From: Kordiimonas lipolytica
GTDB taxonomy: Bacteria; Pseudomonadota; Alphaproteobacteria; Sphingomonadales; Kordiimonadaceae
NCBI RefSeq assembly: GCF_001550065.1
Contig: NZ_LRUB01000035.1
Span: forward strand, 310,001-374,000
Length of the DNA stretch: 64,000 nt
Reading direction: 5' to 3'
Below, in pieces: positions 35,809-49,731 of this stretch. A model generated the notes under the pieces. That model searched no databases and was not told the DNA's origin. It saw nothing but the letters and a program-made list of their open reading frames with translations. A program made the translations under genes and the position numbers. Within the stretch, counting starts at the first letter, position 1. Every line of letters begins with the position of its first letter.

Positions 35809-38358
35809 ATGAAGTATCTTGATTACAGAATTTTTATGGCAGCAGTCGCGCTGACCCTTGCTGGCTGCGATGACGCGCCAACGGCAACGGAAAGCAAGGC
35901 CGGGCCGGTTGATTGGCCAGCGATTGAGAGCCCGGTCAGGACAGACTTAGCCACCGAACAGAAGGTGGCGGACCTTTTGGCGCAGATGTCAGTTGAGGAA
36001 AAGGTTGGCCAGATCATGCAGGTGGAAATCCAGCACATCTCGCCGGAAGAAGTGAAGGTCTATCATATCGGTTCTGTCCTGAACGGTGGTGGTTCGCTGC
36101 CGAACCGGAACAAGCATGCGACGCCACAGGAATGGTTGGCGATGGCCGATGCCTTTTATGACGCCTCAATGGACATATCCGACGGCGGTCAGGCGATTCC
36201 GATCATCTGGGGCAGCGATGCGGTGCATGGCCACAATAATGTTATTGGTGCCACACTGTTTCCCCACAACATTGGCCTTGGTGCTGCCAACAACCCGGAG
36301 CTTCTGCGCCAGATCGGTGCGGTAACAGCGCTTGAGATGCGCGTCACCGGCATTGACTGGACATTCGCGCCAACACTTGCGGTTGCCCAGGATGACCGTT
36401 GGGGGCGAACTTATGAAAGCTACTCCGAAAGCCCGGAAATTGTAGAGGCATATGGGCGCGCCATGGTGGAGGGCGTGCAGGGCATTCCGGGCACGTCAGA
36501 GTTTCTTGATGTTGACCATGTCGTTTCAACGGCCAAACACTTTGTCGCCGATGGTGGCACCGAAGGCGGTGATGATCAGGGCGATGCGAAGATTTCTGAG
36601 CAAGAGCTGCTGGACATTCATGCCGCTGGCTACAAGGGCGCGCTTGCAGCTGGCGTTCAGTCCGCGATGGCAAGCTTCTCCAGCTGGAACGGCCAGAAAC
36701 TTCATGGCAGCAAATATCTGCTGACTGATGTGCTCAAGGGGCGGATGGGCTTTGAAGGTTTTATCGTGGGCGATTGGAATGGTCATGGCCAGGTGCCTGG
36801 CTGCACTAACGCATCCTGCCCGATAGCCATCAATGCCGGCCTTGATATGTTCATGGCAATTGAGGAATGGCGAGACCTTTACAAGAATACGCTGGCCCAG
36901 GTGAACAGCGGCGAAATTTCTATGGCCCGGCTTGATGATGCCGTGTCACGTATCCTGCGGGTAAAAATCCGGGCTGGCTTGTTTGAAAAGGGCCGCCCGT
37001 CTGACCGTGGTGCTGCGGGGCAGGACGGCATCATCGGCCAGCCGGCGCACCGTGCGGTCGCGCGCCAGGCAGTGCGCGAAAGCCTCGTGCTGCTGAAGAA
37101 CAATGGCGGCCTTCTGCCGCTCAATCCATCTGCGACTGTTCTGGTTGCCGGTGACGGCGCCGACAACATCGGCAAACAGTCTGGTGGCTGGACCATCACC
37201 TGGCAGGGAACCGGCAATGAGAACAGCGATTTTCCTGGCGCGACCTCCATCTTCGCCGGTATCCGCGATGCGCTTGAACAAGCGGGTGGCAGGGCCGTGC
37301 TTTCAAAAGATGGCAGCTACAGCGAAAAACCTGACGTGGCCGTCGTGGTGTTTGGCGAAGACCCATACGCAGAAGGCCAAGGCGACATCGATACGGTTGA
37401 ATTCGAGCCGGGCAGCAAGAAAAGCCTCGCGCTTCTGGAGAAGCTGAAGAGCGAGGGCATCCCTGTGGTGTCTGTGTTCCTCTCTGGTAGACCGCTCTGG
37501 GTGAACCCGGAACTTAATGCTTCTGACGCTTTTGTCGCTGCATGGCTACCGGGTTCTGAAGGGCAGGGTGTGGCAGACGTGCTGATCGCGGATGCGGACG
37601 GCAACCCGCGCCATGACTTCAAGGGGCGGCTTTCCTTTTCCTGGCCGGCTAACCCGCTGCAGGGCAGGCTGAACCCACAGGATGAAGGCTATGCTCCGCT
37701 TTTCCCATTTGGCCATGGACTGACCTATGCTGGCGCCAGTTCCGACCTGGGTGTGCTTCCGGAAGATGTGCCGGGTGTCGCAGCCAGTGGAGGAGGCGAC
37801 CTGGACCTGTTCGCAGGTCGTCCGCTGTCTCCGTGGCGCTTGTTTGTCGCCAATGATCAGTCCTCGCAGGTGATCAGTGGCTACTATGCCCAAATTCCGG
37901 GGGGCGGCATGACAGCAGAACTTGTGGACAAGGATATCCAGGCGGATGCCGTAAAGGTGAATTGGCTTAGCGATGGGGATGGCTATTTCTTCATGGGCGA
38001 TGCGCCGGCGATGGACGTGAGCGATCAGGCAGTGGCAGGTGCGGCGCTCCGGTTCGACCTTCGCGTGGACAGCTTTGACGGCGAAGGCGCCAGCCTTTCT
38101 GTTCGCTGTGGCGAGGCCTGCAGTCGCTCGCTTGATATCGACGTATTCCTGAAGGCTTCCAACGGCAAAGGGTGGACTACAGTATCCGTGCCCCTTGCTT
38201 GCCTCTCGAATGACGAAGCCGACTTTGAAGCGCTCTTGGAACCGTTCCGGTTCAGCGTGACAGGGAAGGCAAGCATGACTTTCGCCAACATTGGTTTGGT
38301 GAAATCGGGGGAAAACTCCGGCTGGTGCGATCCTGGCGCCAGCCCAGTCGCCAACTGA
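35809..38358 (+). CDS. GH3 exo-beta-glucanase/beta-glucosidase, lipoprotein
   Basis: The ATG at 35809 gives a lipoprotein signal MKYLDYRIFMAAVALTLAGC with the lipidated C at residue 20, and an AGGGAAG site; the frame opens earlier at 35740, inside an operator. The GH3 N-domain has IPIIWGSDAVHGHNNVIGATLFPHNIGLGAA and the nucleophile D322 in VGDWNGHG; the C-domain has SLVLLKNNGGLLPL, ending in PFGHGLTY. A further 200-residue beta-rich module (from about GGDLDLFAG) resembles the C-terminal part of marine exo-1,3/1,4-beta-glucanases such as ExoP. It should release glucose from glucan oligomers at the membrane. Confidence 0.92.
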   Translation: MKYLDYRIFMAAVALTLAGCDDAPTATESKAGPVDWPAIESPVRTDLATEQKVADLLAQMSVEEKVGQIMQVEIQHISPEEVKVYHIGSVLNGGGSLPNRNKHATPQEWLAMADAFYDASMDISDGGQAIPIIWGSDAVHGHNNVIGATLFPHNIGLGAANNPELLRQIGAVTALEMRVTGIDWTFAPTLAVAQDDRWGRTYESYSESPEIVEAYGRAMVEGVQGIPGTSEFLDVDHVVSTAKHFVADGGTEGGDDQGDAKISEQELLDIHAAGYKGALAAGVQSAMASFSSWNGQKLHGSKYLLTDVLKGRMGFEGFIVGDWNGHGQVPGCTNASCPIAINAGLDMFMAIEEWRDLYKNTLAQVNSGEISMARLDDAVSRILRVKIRAGLFEKGRPSDRGAAGQDGIIGQPAHRAVARQAVRESLVLLKNNGGLLPLNPSATVLVAGDGADNIGKQSGGWTITWQGTGNENSDFPGATSIFAGIRDALEQAGGRAVLSKDGSYSEKPDVAVVVFGEDPYAEGQGDIDTVEFEPGSKKSLALLEKLKSEGIPVVSVFLSGRPLWVNPELNASDAFVAAWLPGSEGQGVADVLIADADGNPRHDFKGRLSFSWPANPLQGRLNPQDEGYAPLFPFGHGLTYAGASSDLGVLPEDVPGVAASGGGDLDLFAGRPLSPWRLFVANDQSSQVISGYYAQIPGGGMTAELVDKDIQADAVKVNWLSDGDGYFFMGDAPAMDVSDQAVAGAALRFDLRVDSFDGEGASLSVRCGEACSRSLDIDVFLKASNGKGWTTVSVPLACLSNDEADFEALLEPFRFSVTGKASMTFANIGLVKSGENSGWCDPGASPVAN

Positions 38359-38395
38359 CCCTTTGCAACTTAACCTCTCAGCCTATTGGGGCACT

Positions 38396-38424
38396 AGGGT
38401 CCGCACCTCGCGGGCCCTTTTTTT
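38396..38424 (+). terminator. Rho-independent terminator of the GH3 gene
   Basis: AGGGTCCGC (38396-38404) pairs with GCGGGCCCT (38410-38418), with one G-T pair and a five-base loop, then seven Ts. It lies in the gap between the convergent GH3 and pgm genes. Confidence 0.88.
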
Positions 38425-38485
38425 GTGAATCGCCTAGCTAAAGCCCCGCCGGGAAAAGGGCGGGACAAGACGAGTTGTTTCATAA

Positions 38486-42228
<3,743 letters not shown>

Positions 42229-42236
<8 letters not shown>

Positions 42237-44271
42237 GTGGGCTGCCTTTCAATAGCATGACACTTTCGCCCTTGAGGCTGATAGCCTGGCTATCGGTGCG
42301 GGTTTCTTTAAATGGCGTCTCGCTGCCGGTGTCTAGCACGCATGCCCAATCTCCGCCAGGCAGGCGGAAGTCCACATCTGTTGCGTCCGCGTTCATCAGC
42401 ATTAACAGCGCTTCCGATTGGCCCTTCAAGAGGCATCCGAAATGGCTGGTGTCGGAGTGCCAAGCGCTGCCTTCAAGCGGTCCGCCACCGGCGTCCAACC
42501 ATTCAACCTCGTTGGCGTCATGCAGGTATTTCTCTTGTCTTAGCAAAGCGTTGGTTTTCCGTAATCGGATTAGCCCCGCCACAAAATCCGTCAGGTCGGC
42601 GTCAGTGCCTGCCCAATCAAGCCAGGTGATTTCATTATCCTGGCAATAGGCGTTATTGTTGCCTTGCTGGCTGTGGCCGATCTCATCTCCCGCCAGCAGC
42701 ATCGGCGTGCCCTGCGACAGCATCAGCGTGGCCAGAAGGTTGCGCTTGCGCCTTGCGCGGCGTGCCAGAATGGCCGCATCATCCGTCGCGCCTTCATGGC
42801 CGCAATTGTCACTGATATTGTGGCCGTGCCCGTCGCGGTTCTGTTCGCCGTTGGCTTCATTGCGTTTGTGGCTATAGCTTACCAGGTCCGTGAGGTTGAA
42901 GCCGTCATGGCTGGTGATGAAGTTCACGCTATCCTGCGGTTTGCGGTGGCGCGCATCGAATATGTCGGCAGACCCCAATAGGCCGCCTGCCAGGTCGGCC
43001 TTCGCGCCCTTGTGGCCGCGCCAGTAGCTGCGCACCTGGTCGCGGTAGCGGTCGTTCCATTCGGCCATGCCTGCCGGGAAACTTCCAAGCTGGTAACCGT
43101 GCGGTCCCACGTCCCACGGTTCCATGATGAGTTTGACACCTTTGAGCACCGGGTCCTGCTGCATGGCGGCTATGAGAGGGGCATCGGCACAGAAGCCTTC
43201 TTGGGTGCGGGCCATGGTGGGGGCCAGGTCAAAGCGGAAGCCATCCACATGCATGTCTGTAACCCAGTAGCGCAGGCTGTCCATTACCATGCACATCACC
43301 ATGGGGTGGTCGGTACGCAGGCTGTTGCCGCAGCCGGTGTCGTTAACGTAAAAGCGCGGGGCATCCGGTTGCAGCCGGTAATAACTGGCGTTGTCAATGC
43401 CGCGGTAGGAAAGGGTTGGGCCAAGTTCCCAGCTTTCGGCTGTGTGGTTATAGACCACATCCAAAATGACTTCGATCCCGGCTGTATGCAGCGCACGCAC
43501 CATCTTCTGGAATGATTGTTCGCCCGAAGGGCCCATATAGGCGGGTTCGGGAACAAAATAATTGATGGGGTTATAGCCCCAATAGTTAGTGAGCCCCATG
43601 TCCGTCAGGCGGGGCTCCGGGAAGAAGCTTTGGACCGGCAGCAGTTCAATGGCCGAGACGCTCAGCTTGACCAAGTGATCCAGCATCTTGGGTGCTGTTA
43701 GCCCTTCAAATGTGCCGCGCGCCTTGGCGGGAACGCCCATATGCAGGCGCGTCAGGCCTTTCACATGGGCTTCATAGATAATGGTGTTTGCCATGGGGGT
43801 GCCTGGTGGCGTGTCCTCGCCCCAACGAAAGGCAGGCGCGCCGACCACACATTTGGGCATGTGGGATGCGCTGTCTAGCGTGCAGAAGGACAGGTCTTTC
43901 TCTGTGTGGCCGGGATCATACCCCAGAAGGACCCGCCGGTCGCCGAAGGTGCCCGACAGCCTTTTGGCATATGGGTCGATTAGCAGTTTGTTGGCATTGA
44001 AACGGTGGCCTTCCTTGGGCGCATAGGGGCCGTGAACACGGTAGCCATAAAGCTGGCCGTCTGTCACGCCCGGCAGGAAGCCGTGCCATATGTTGCCTGT
44101 ACGTTCCGGCAGCGCATGGCGCGCGACTTCACGCTTGCCATCTGGCGCAAAGAGGCACAGGTCCACCCCTGTTGCGTTCTCGGAAAACAGCGCAAAATTG
44201 GTGCCGCCTTCAAGTGGTGTGGCGCCAAGGGGATTCGGTCGTCCCGGCTGGATCACAGCCCCTTTTGCCAT
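42229..44271 (-). CDS. glgX: Glycogen debranching enzyme GlgX, GH13
   Basis: Isoamylase-type enzyme that cuts alpha-1,6 branches after phosphorylase trimming. A CBM48 N-terminal domain (GATPLEGGTNFALFSENATGVDLCLF) leads to the GH13 barrel: LDVVYNHTAE (region I), VDGFRFDLAPTMAR (II, nucleophile Asp), LIMEPWDVGPHGYQLGSFP (III) and FITSHDGFNLTDLVSY (IV, transition-state Asp). The ATG at 44271 follows a GAGGGG site; a TTG one codon earlier is also in frame. The ribosome binding site lies against the glgA stop, and the 3' end overlaps malQ by eight bases. Confidence 0.94.
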
Positions 44272-44281
44272 CAAACACCCC

Positions 44282-45742
44282 TCAGTCTTTGGTCAGCGCG
44301 TCATAGACGGCGGCGTAGGCTGCAGCCGGTGCTTGCCAACTGACGTCATATCCCATGGCGCCACGCACCAATTTGCGCCAGGCGGCTTTGTTGCCATAGG
44401 CCTTAAGCGCCCGGTCAAATGCAGCGCGCAGGGCATCCTGTGTGACCGGGCTGAACATAAAGCCGGTGCCGGTGCCCGCCTGCAACGCAGCCAGGTTGGC
44501 GTCAATCACGGTGTCAGCAAGGCCACCCACCCGTGCCACCAGCGGCAGCGTGCCATAGCGCATGGCGCAAAGTTGTGTCAGGCCGCAGGGCTCGAACCGG
44601 GACGGGACAAAGATCACATCCGCCCCCGCCTGGATGCGGTGGGACATGGCTTCATCATAGCCGATTGTGGTGCTCACCATACCAGGGTGGTCTTTGGCGG
44701 CTTTCATGAAGCCGGCCTCCAGATCCTTGTCGCCGGATCCGAGCACCGCGAGCTGTGCACCATTACCGACAATATGCGGCACGGCCTCCAGAAGTAGATC
44801 AAGGCCCTTCTGGTCTGTCATCCGGCTGATCACGCAGAAAAGCGGTGTTTTGGCGTCTTGCTTCAGGCCCATTTCTGCCTGCAGCGCCTGCTTGCATTTT
44901 GCTTTGCCTGCAGCCTTCTGACGGCTGTAAGAAGCGGGGAGGGTAGGATCTGTTTCCGGGTTCCAGACATCCGTGTCGATGCCGTTCACAATGCCCGAAA
45001 GTTTTGGGCCCAGGCTCGCCAAGAGCCCGCCAAGCCCCATACCTTTGTCTTCTGTGGCGATCTCCGCCGCGTATGACGGGCTTACTGTCGTGACATGGTC
45101 GCTATAGACTATGCCTGCCTTGAGGAAGCCGATCTGGTCCCAATATTCGATCCCGTTCTGGTGGAATAGGCTGCGGGGCAGTTTAAGGGAGGCCAAGTGC
45201 TTTTTGTCGAACAGGCCCTGGAACGCTAGGTTATGGATGGTGAAAACGGTTTTGGGGCGCGGGCCGTCTTCAAGGGCGATGTAAGCCGCTGTCAGTCCCG
45301 CCTGCCAGTCATGGGCATGGACAGTATCGGCCTCCCAGTCAGTGTGCCGACCCATGGCCAGTTCCGCCGCAGCAAATGAAAGCGCAGCATAGCGGATATG
45401 ATTGTCCGCCCGGTCCTTGCCTTTGCTGTCCAGATATGGGTTGCCTTCAATGTCATAGAGATGCGGTGCATCCAGCATGAACAGCTTCAGTCCTGTTGCC
45501 GCCGTTGCGCTATAGAGCGCTGCTGGCCCGCCGAACAGGTCCTTGATTTCCGCCAGTTTCTTTGGGCGCTTCGCCCCAGCTTTCACAGCCGGGAAGGCAG
45601 GCAGCAGCATGCGCACATCGAGACCCGATTTGGCAAGCTCAAGGGGCAGGGCACCAGCAACATCCGCCAGCCCCCCGGTCTTCAGGAGTGGAAAGCATTC
45701 TGACGCAACGAAGAGAACTCGCCGCGCGCTGGACTTGGGCAT
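44282..45742 (-). CDS. glgA: Glycogen synthase (ADP-glucose type), GT5
   Basis: Adds glucose from ADP-glucose to growing alpha-1,4-glucan. The N-terminal KTGGLADVAGALP motif, which binds ADP-glucose, is present (residues about 20-32), with HDWQAGLTAAY and VFTIHNLAFQGLF; the C-terminal half has PLFCVISRMTDQKGLDLLLEAVPHI and the second GT-B motif FVPSRFEPCGLTQLCAMRYGTLPLVARVGGLADTV. 486 residues is normal. Its ATG shares one base with the glgC stop (TAATG), so initiation depends on glgC translation. Confidence 0.96.
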   Translation of the reverse strand: MPKSSARRVLFVASECFPLLKTGGLADVAGALPLELAKSGLDVRMLLPAFPAVKAGAKRPKKLAEIKDLFGGPAALYSATAATGLKLFMLDAPHLYDIEGNPYLDSKGKDRADNHIRYAALSFAAAELAMGRHTDWEADTVHAHDWQAGLTAAYIALEDGPRPKTVFTIHNLAFQGLFDKKHLASLKLPRSLFHQNGIEYWDQIGFLKAGIVYSDHVTTVSPSYAAEIATEDKGMGLGGLLASLGPKLSGIVNGIDTDVWNPETDPTLPASYSRQKAAGKAKCKQALQAEMGLKQDAKTPLFCVISRMTDQKGLDLLLEAVPHIVGNGAQLAVLGSGDKDLEAGFMKAAKDHPGMVSTTIGYDEAMSHRIQAGADVIFVPSRFEPCGLTQLCAMRYGTLPLVARVGGLADTVIDANLAALQAGTGTGFMFSPVTQDALRAAFDRALKAYGNKAAWRKLVRGAMGYDVSWQAPAAAYAAVYDALTKD

Positions 45743-47010
45743 TAATTGTCCTCCAGCTTGTCGATCATGGTCTGGGTGATCAGGCAGACGCCTTTATCTG
45801 TGCGGCGGAAGCGGCGCGCATCCTCGACAGGGTCTTCACCCACGACAAGCCCTTTGGGAATGGTCACGCCCCGGTCAATCACCGCGTCCTTGATGCGGGC
45901 ATCCCGGTTGATGGTTACGTAGGGAAGCACAACCGTTCGCTTGAGGCGGCTATAAGAATGCGCATGCACGCCGGTGAACAGGAGAGACCGGTCAACCCGG
46001 CTACCTGACACGATGCAGCCACCGGCTACAAGCGAGTTTACGCCCGCGCCGCGGCGGCCGTCCTGGTCGTGAATGAACTTTGCGGGCGGCGTGATTTCCG
46101 CGTAGGTCCAGATGGGCCATTCGCGGTCATAGAGGTTCAGGCCAGGCTCAATGGTCGCGAGGTCGAGGTTGGCTTCCCAGTAACTGTCCACTGTGCCCAC
46201 ATCTCGCCAGTAGGCTTCTCCGCCGGGTACGGCACGCACGCAGGATTTGGTGAAGCGGTGGGCGAAGGCCTTCCCGTTTTCCACGATGTAGGGGATGATG
46301 TCCTTGCCGAAATCTCGGCTGCTTTTCGGGTTTGCGGCGTCGCGGCGCAGCAGGTCAAAAAGGAACTTGGTCTCGAACACATAGATGCCCATGGATGCCA
46401 GGCAGGCATGCGGCTTGCCCGGAATCGTGGGCGGGTCCGCCGGCTTCTCCAGGAAGTCGGTGATGAAGTCGCCATCGTCCACATGCATCACGCCGAAACC
46501 TTTGGCTTCCTCGGGCGTTACTTCCAGGCAGCCGATGGTGACATCCGCGCCAGAGTTCACGTGCTCCTCCAGCATGATTTCATAGTCCATCTTATAGACA
46601 TGGTCGCCCGCCAGGATCACCATGAATTTAGGCGCGTATGATTCGATAATGTCGATATTCTGGTATACCGCGTCTGCCGTGCCTTCATACCATTGGTTCT
46701 CGGTGACGCGCTGGCTTGCCGGTAGAATGTCGAAGCTTTCGTTCCGTTCGGCGCGGTAGAAGTTCCAGCCCCTTTGCAGGTGCCTGATCAGGCTGTGCGC
46801 CTTATATTGGGTTGCAACCCCGATCCGCCGGATACCCGAATTCATGGCGTTCGATAAGGCAAAATCGATGATCCGGCTTTTGCCGCCAAAATATACAGCT
46901 GGCTTGGCGCGCTTGTCTGTCAGCTCCTTCAGGCGACTACCGCGACCACCGGCCAGAACATATGCCATGGCATGACGAGAATACGGTTTGGATGCGAGTG
47001 GTGGGGTCAA
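45742..47010 (-). CDS. glgC: Glucose-1-phosphate adenylyltransferase (ADP-glucose pyrophosphorylase)
   Basis: Makes ADP-glucose from glucose 1-phosphate and ATP, the committed and allosteric step of glycogen synthesis. The nucleotide loop is [29 protein letters not shown], followed by [26 protein letters not shown] and the sugar-phosphate lysine region. The C-terminal beta-helix repeats carry EDAR and related turns. 422 residues. The start is a TTG at 47010 with a very good GGGAGG site six bases before it; this yields the ~14-residue leader before MAYVLAGG seen in relatives. First gene of the five-gene operon; operator F is 58 bases upstream. Confidence 0.94.
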   Translation of the reverse strand: MTPPLASKPYSRHAMAYVLAGGRGSRLKELTDKRAKPAVYFGGKSRIIDFALSNAMNSGIRRIGVATQYKAHSLIRHLQRGWNFYRAERNESFDILPASQRVTENQWYEGTADAVYQNIDIIESYAPKFMVILAGDHVYKMDYEIMLEEHVNSGADVTIGCLEVTPEEAKGFGVMHVDDGDFITDFLEKPADPPTIPGKPHACLASMGIYVFETKFLFDLLRRDAANPKSSRDFGKDIIPYIVENGKAFAHRFTKSCVRAVPGGEAYWRDVGTVDSYWEANLDLATIEPGLNLYDREWPIWTYAEITPPAKFIHDQDGRRGAGVNSLVAGGCIVSGSRVDRSLLFTGVHAHSYSRLKRTVVLPYVTINRDARIKDAVIDRGVTIPKGLVVGEDPVEDARRFRRTDKGVCLITQTMIDKLEDN

Positions 47011-47068
47011 GGTTGCCTCCCTGTTGAAATGCGGGCATAAATCTATAATCTGGCAAATAATATTGCAA

Positions 47069-47082
47069 TGACAGCGCTATCA
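47069..47082. promoter_or_regulatory. LacI-type operator, copy F (glgC / glgP gap)
   Basis: TGACAGCGCTATCA in the 266-base divergent gap. Pairing extends across 24 bases (47064-47087) with a single mismatch. It is 58 bases from the glgC start and 194 from glgP, so the synthesis operon is the more likely target. Confidence 0.85.
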
Positions 47083-47276
47083 TTGCATAAATAGTTCAAA
47101 GCGTGCAACTGAAACACGCAAAGAAAAACCGATTTGTGCTGAGTGTGCCACACAATGAAAACATCATCGGCAAATAACCAAACTGCAACATATTCGGTTT
47201 TCTTTTCTATACATCCGTCGATGGCAACGAAGCCCCCGACCGCCATGACCGATTACCCCAGCAAGGCTAAGATATT

Positions 47277-49715
47277 ATGACAGATACCAAGCTTGAGAAG
47301 TTGCCCGAATCTCTCGACCCGAAAAATGTTCCCCTCGGTGAGGCCGTTCTTCGGCACCTTGTTTATTCCGTGGGCAAGGATGCATCGCACGCGGTTCGGC
47401 GTGATTGGTGTGCGGCCCTATCGCTTGCGGTGCGGGACCGCATGGTGGACGGCTGGATGGATACCACTCGCCGCATATACAAGGAAAAAGCCAAGCGGGT
47501 TTATTATCTGTCGATGGAGTTCATGATCGGGCGGCTTCTTGAAGACGCCATCTCAAATATGGGGCTGACCGCTGAGGCGAAGGGCTTTTTCTCAGAGCAT
47601 GGTCTTGACCTGCAGGAAATCCTGGAGGCAGAGCCCGACCCTGCGCTTGGGAACGGCGGGCTAGGGCGTCTGGCGGCCTGTTTCCTGGATTCGATGGCCA
47701 CAGTGGGCGTGGCCGGCATGGGCTACGGTATCCGGTACGAGCACGGCATTTTCCGCCAAAGTTTCCAGGACGGCTGGCAGCTAGAGGAGCCCGAAGACTG
47801 GCTGATCTTCGGCAATAACTGGGAATTCCACCGGCCTGAAGTATCCTACCCCATCAGTTTCGGTGGCTCTGTGCAGCAGGACGCGCAGGGCAAAATGGTG
47901 TGGACGCCAAGCGAGCGCATCCTGGCCGGTGCTTTCGATACGCCGATCGCAGGCTGGCAGGGCAAGCATGTGAACACGCTTCGGCTGTGGTCTGCCCGCT
48001 CGGCTGAAACGCTGAACCTGCATCAGTTCAACCAGGGTGAGTTCATGGCCGCATCGCGCCAGCAGGTGCTGGCGGAATCGATCACTAAAGTGCTTTATCC
48101 GGGCGATCATACGGCGGAAGGGCGGGAACTTCGCTTGAAGCAGGAAGTCTTCTTCACGTCCGCCAGCTTGCAGGATCTGCTGCACCGGTTCCTTCTCGAT
48201 AACAAGGACCTGACGGCGCTGCCGAAGCATGTCGCGATCCAGCTTAATGATACCCACCCGGCGATTGCTGTGCCCGAGCTGGTGCGCTTGCTGGTGGACG
48301 AGCACGACATGGAGTTCGTGCAGTCGTTCGAGATCGCGCGCGGTTGCCTGAACTATACCAACCACACGCTTCTGCCTGAAGCGCTTGAAAAATGGCCGCT
48401 TGAGCTGATCGAGCGCTGCCTGCCACGCCACCTGCAGATCATCCGCGAGATCGATAATCTGTTCGCAGCCGAAATTCGCGCCAAGTTTGAAGGCAAGGAC
48501 CCCGCACCGATGCAGGCGATTGACCCGCACCATGGTGGCTGGGTTCGCATGGGGAACCTGGCCTTCATCGGGGCGAAACGGGTGAATGGCGTATCGGCGC
48601 TGCATACCGAGCTGATGAAACAGACGGTGTTCAAGGACCTTCACGAAGTGTATCCCGACCGCATCCTGAACCAGACAAACGGCATCACGCCGCGCCGCTG
48701 GCTGAAGGAGTGCAACCCCGGCCTTGCGGAGCTGATTACCGAGACAATCGGTGAGGATTGGGTTGGGGACCTGAGCCATATTTCTGAGCTTGTGCCTTAT
48801 GCCGAAGACAAGGCGTTCCGTGATAAGTTCAAAGCCGTAAAGCTTGAAAACAAGAAGCGGCTGGCGGCCTATATTCAAAGCGAAGTTGGCATCAAGGTGG
48901 ACCCGACAGCGCTTTTCGATATCCAGATCAAGCGCATCCATGAATACAAGCGCCAGCTGATGAACGCGCTGGAGACGATGGCGCTTTATAACGCCATGAA
49001 GGCGGACCCTAAGGCCGGATGGCAGCCACGCGTGAAAATTTTTGCTGGCAAGGCCGCGCCAAGCTATACGCTGGCGAAGCTGATCATCAAGCTGATCAAC
49101 GACGCGGCCAAGGTGATCAATAATGACCCAGACGTGGACGGCCTTCTGAAGCTCGTGTTCCTGCCGAACTACAACGTGTCGGCCGCGGAAATCCTGATCC
49201 CGGGCGCTGACCTGTCGGAACAGATTTCAACGGCGGGCTTTGAGGCCTCAGGCACCGGCAATATGAAATTTGCCCTCAATGGTGCACTGACCGTTGGCAC
49301 ACTTGATGGCGCGAATGTTGAGATCAAAGAGCATGTCGGTGACGACAATATCTTTATCTTTGGTCTGGAGGCAGACGAAGTGGCTGCCCGCCAGCACGGC
49401 GGCTGCCAGCCTTGGGTGACAGTGGCGGAAACGCCGCGCCTTCAGGAGGTGGTAACGCAAATCTCAAGCGGTTTCTACTCAAATGGCGATACCGAGCGCT
49501 TCAAGGGCATTGTCGACAATGTCCTTGCGCATGATTATTTTCAGGTAACGCCGGACTTCCAGGCCTACTGGGACATCCAGCGTAAGATTGATGGCGAGTT
49601 CAAGGACCAGGATACCTGGCAGCGGATGGCGGTGCTGAACACAGCCAACATGGGTTGGTTCTCGGCTGACCGGACAATCCGGGGCTATGCGAACGATATC
49701 TGGAAAGCGCTCTAG
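47277..49715 (+). CDS. glgP: Glycogen phosphorylase, GT35
   Basis: Releases glucose 1-phosphate from glycogen ends, stopping near branches. 812 residues. The N-terminal half has [37 protein letters not shown] and the middle has [19 protein letters not shown]; the PLP site is [28 protein letters not shown], whose lysine holds pyridoxal phosphate. [18 protein letters not shown] is the family signature. It is divergent from glgC and overlaps the first longer frame of glgB; the real glgB start is 16 bases after its stop. Breakdown (glgP-glgB) and synthesis (glgC onward) arms thus share one control gap. Confidence 0.95.
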   Translation: MTDTKLEKLPESLDPKNVPLGEAVLRHLVYSVGKDASHAVRRDWCAALSLAVRDRMVDGWMDTTRRIYKEKAKRVYYLSMEFMIGRLLEDAISNMGLTAEAKGFFSEHGLDLQEILEAEPDPALGNGGLGRLAACFLDSMATVGVAGMGYGIRYEHGIFRQSFQDGWQLEEPEDWLIFGNNWEFHRPEVSYPISFGGSVQQDAQGKMVWTPSERILAGAFDTPIAGWQGKHVNTLRLWSARSAETLNLHQFNQGEFMAASRQQVLAESITKVLYPGDHTAEGRELRLKQEVFFTSASLQDLLHRFLLDNKDLTALPKHVAIQLNDTHPAIAVPELVRLLVDEHDMEFVQSFEIARGCLNYTNHTLLPEALEKWPLELIERCLPRHLQIIREIDNLFAAEIRAKFEGKDPAPMQAIDPHHGGWVRMGNLAFIGAKRVNGVSALHTELMKQTVFKDLHEVYPDRILNQTNGITPRRWLKECNPGLAELITETIGEDWVGDLSHISELVPYAEDKAFRDKFKAVKLENKKRLAAYIQSEVGIKVDPTALFDIQIKRIHEYKRQLMNALETMALYNAMKADPKAGWQPRVKIFAGKAAPSYTLAKLIIKLINDAAKVINNDPDVDGLLKLVFLPNYNVSAAEILIPGADLSEQISTAGFEASGTGNMKFALNGALTVGTLDGANVEIKEHVGDDNIFIFGLEADEVAARQHGGCQPWVTVAETPRLQEVVTQISSGFYSNGDTERFKGIVDNVLAHDYFQVTPDFQAYWDIQRKIDGEFKDQDTWQRMAVLNTANMGWFSADRTIRGYANDIWKAL

Positions 49716-49731
49716 TGTGCGAGGGGACGGT

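Noticed and set aside
48903..48915. GACAGCGCT word inside glgP
   Set aside because: Only one half of the palindrome matches and it is within coding sequence.
47781..48941. 386-codon minus-strand frame over glgP
   Set aside because: It is a shadow of the phosphorylase gene with no recognisable motifs.
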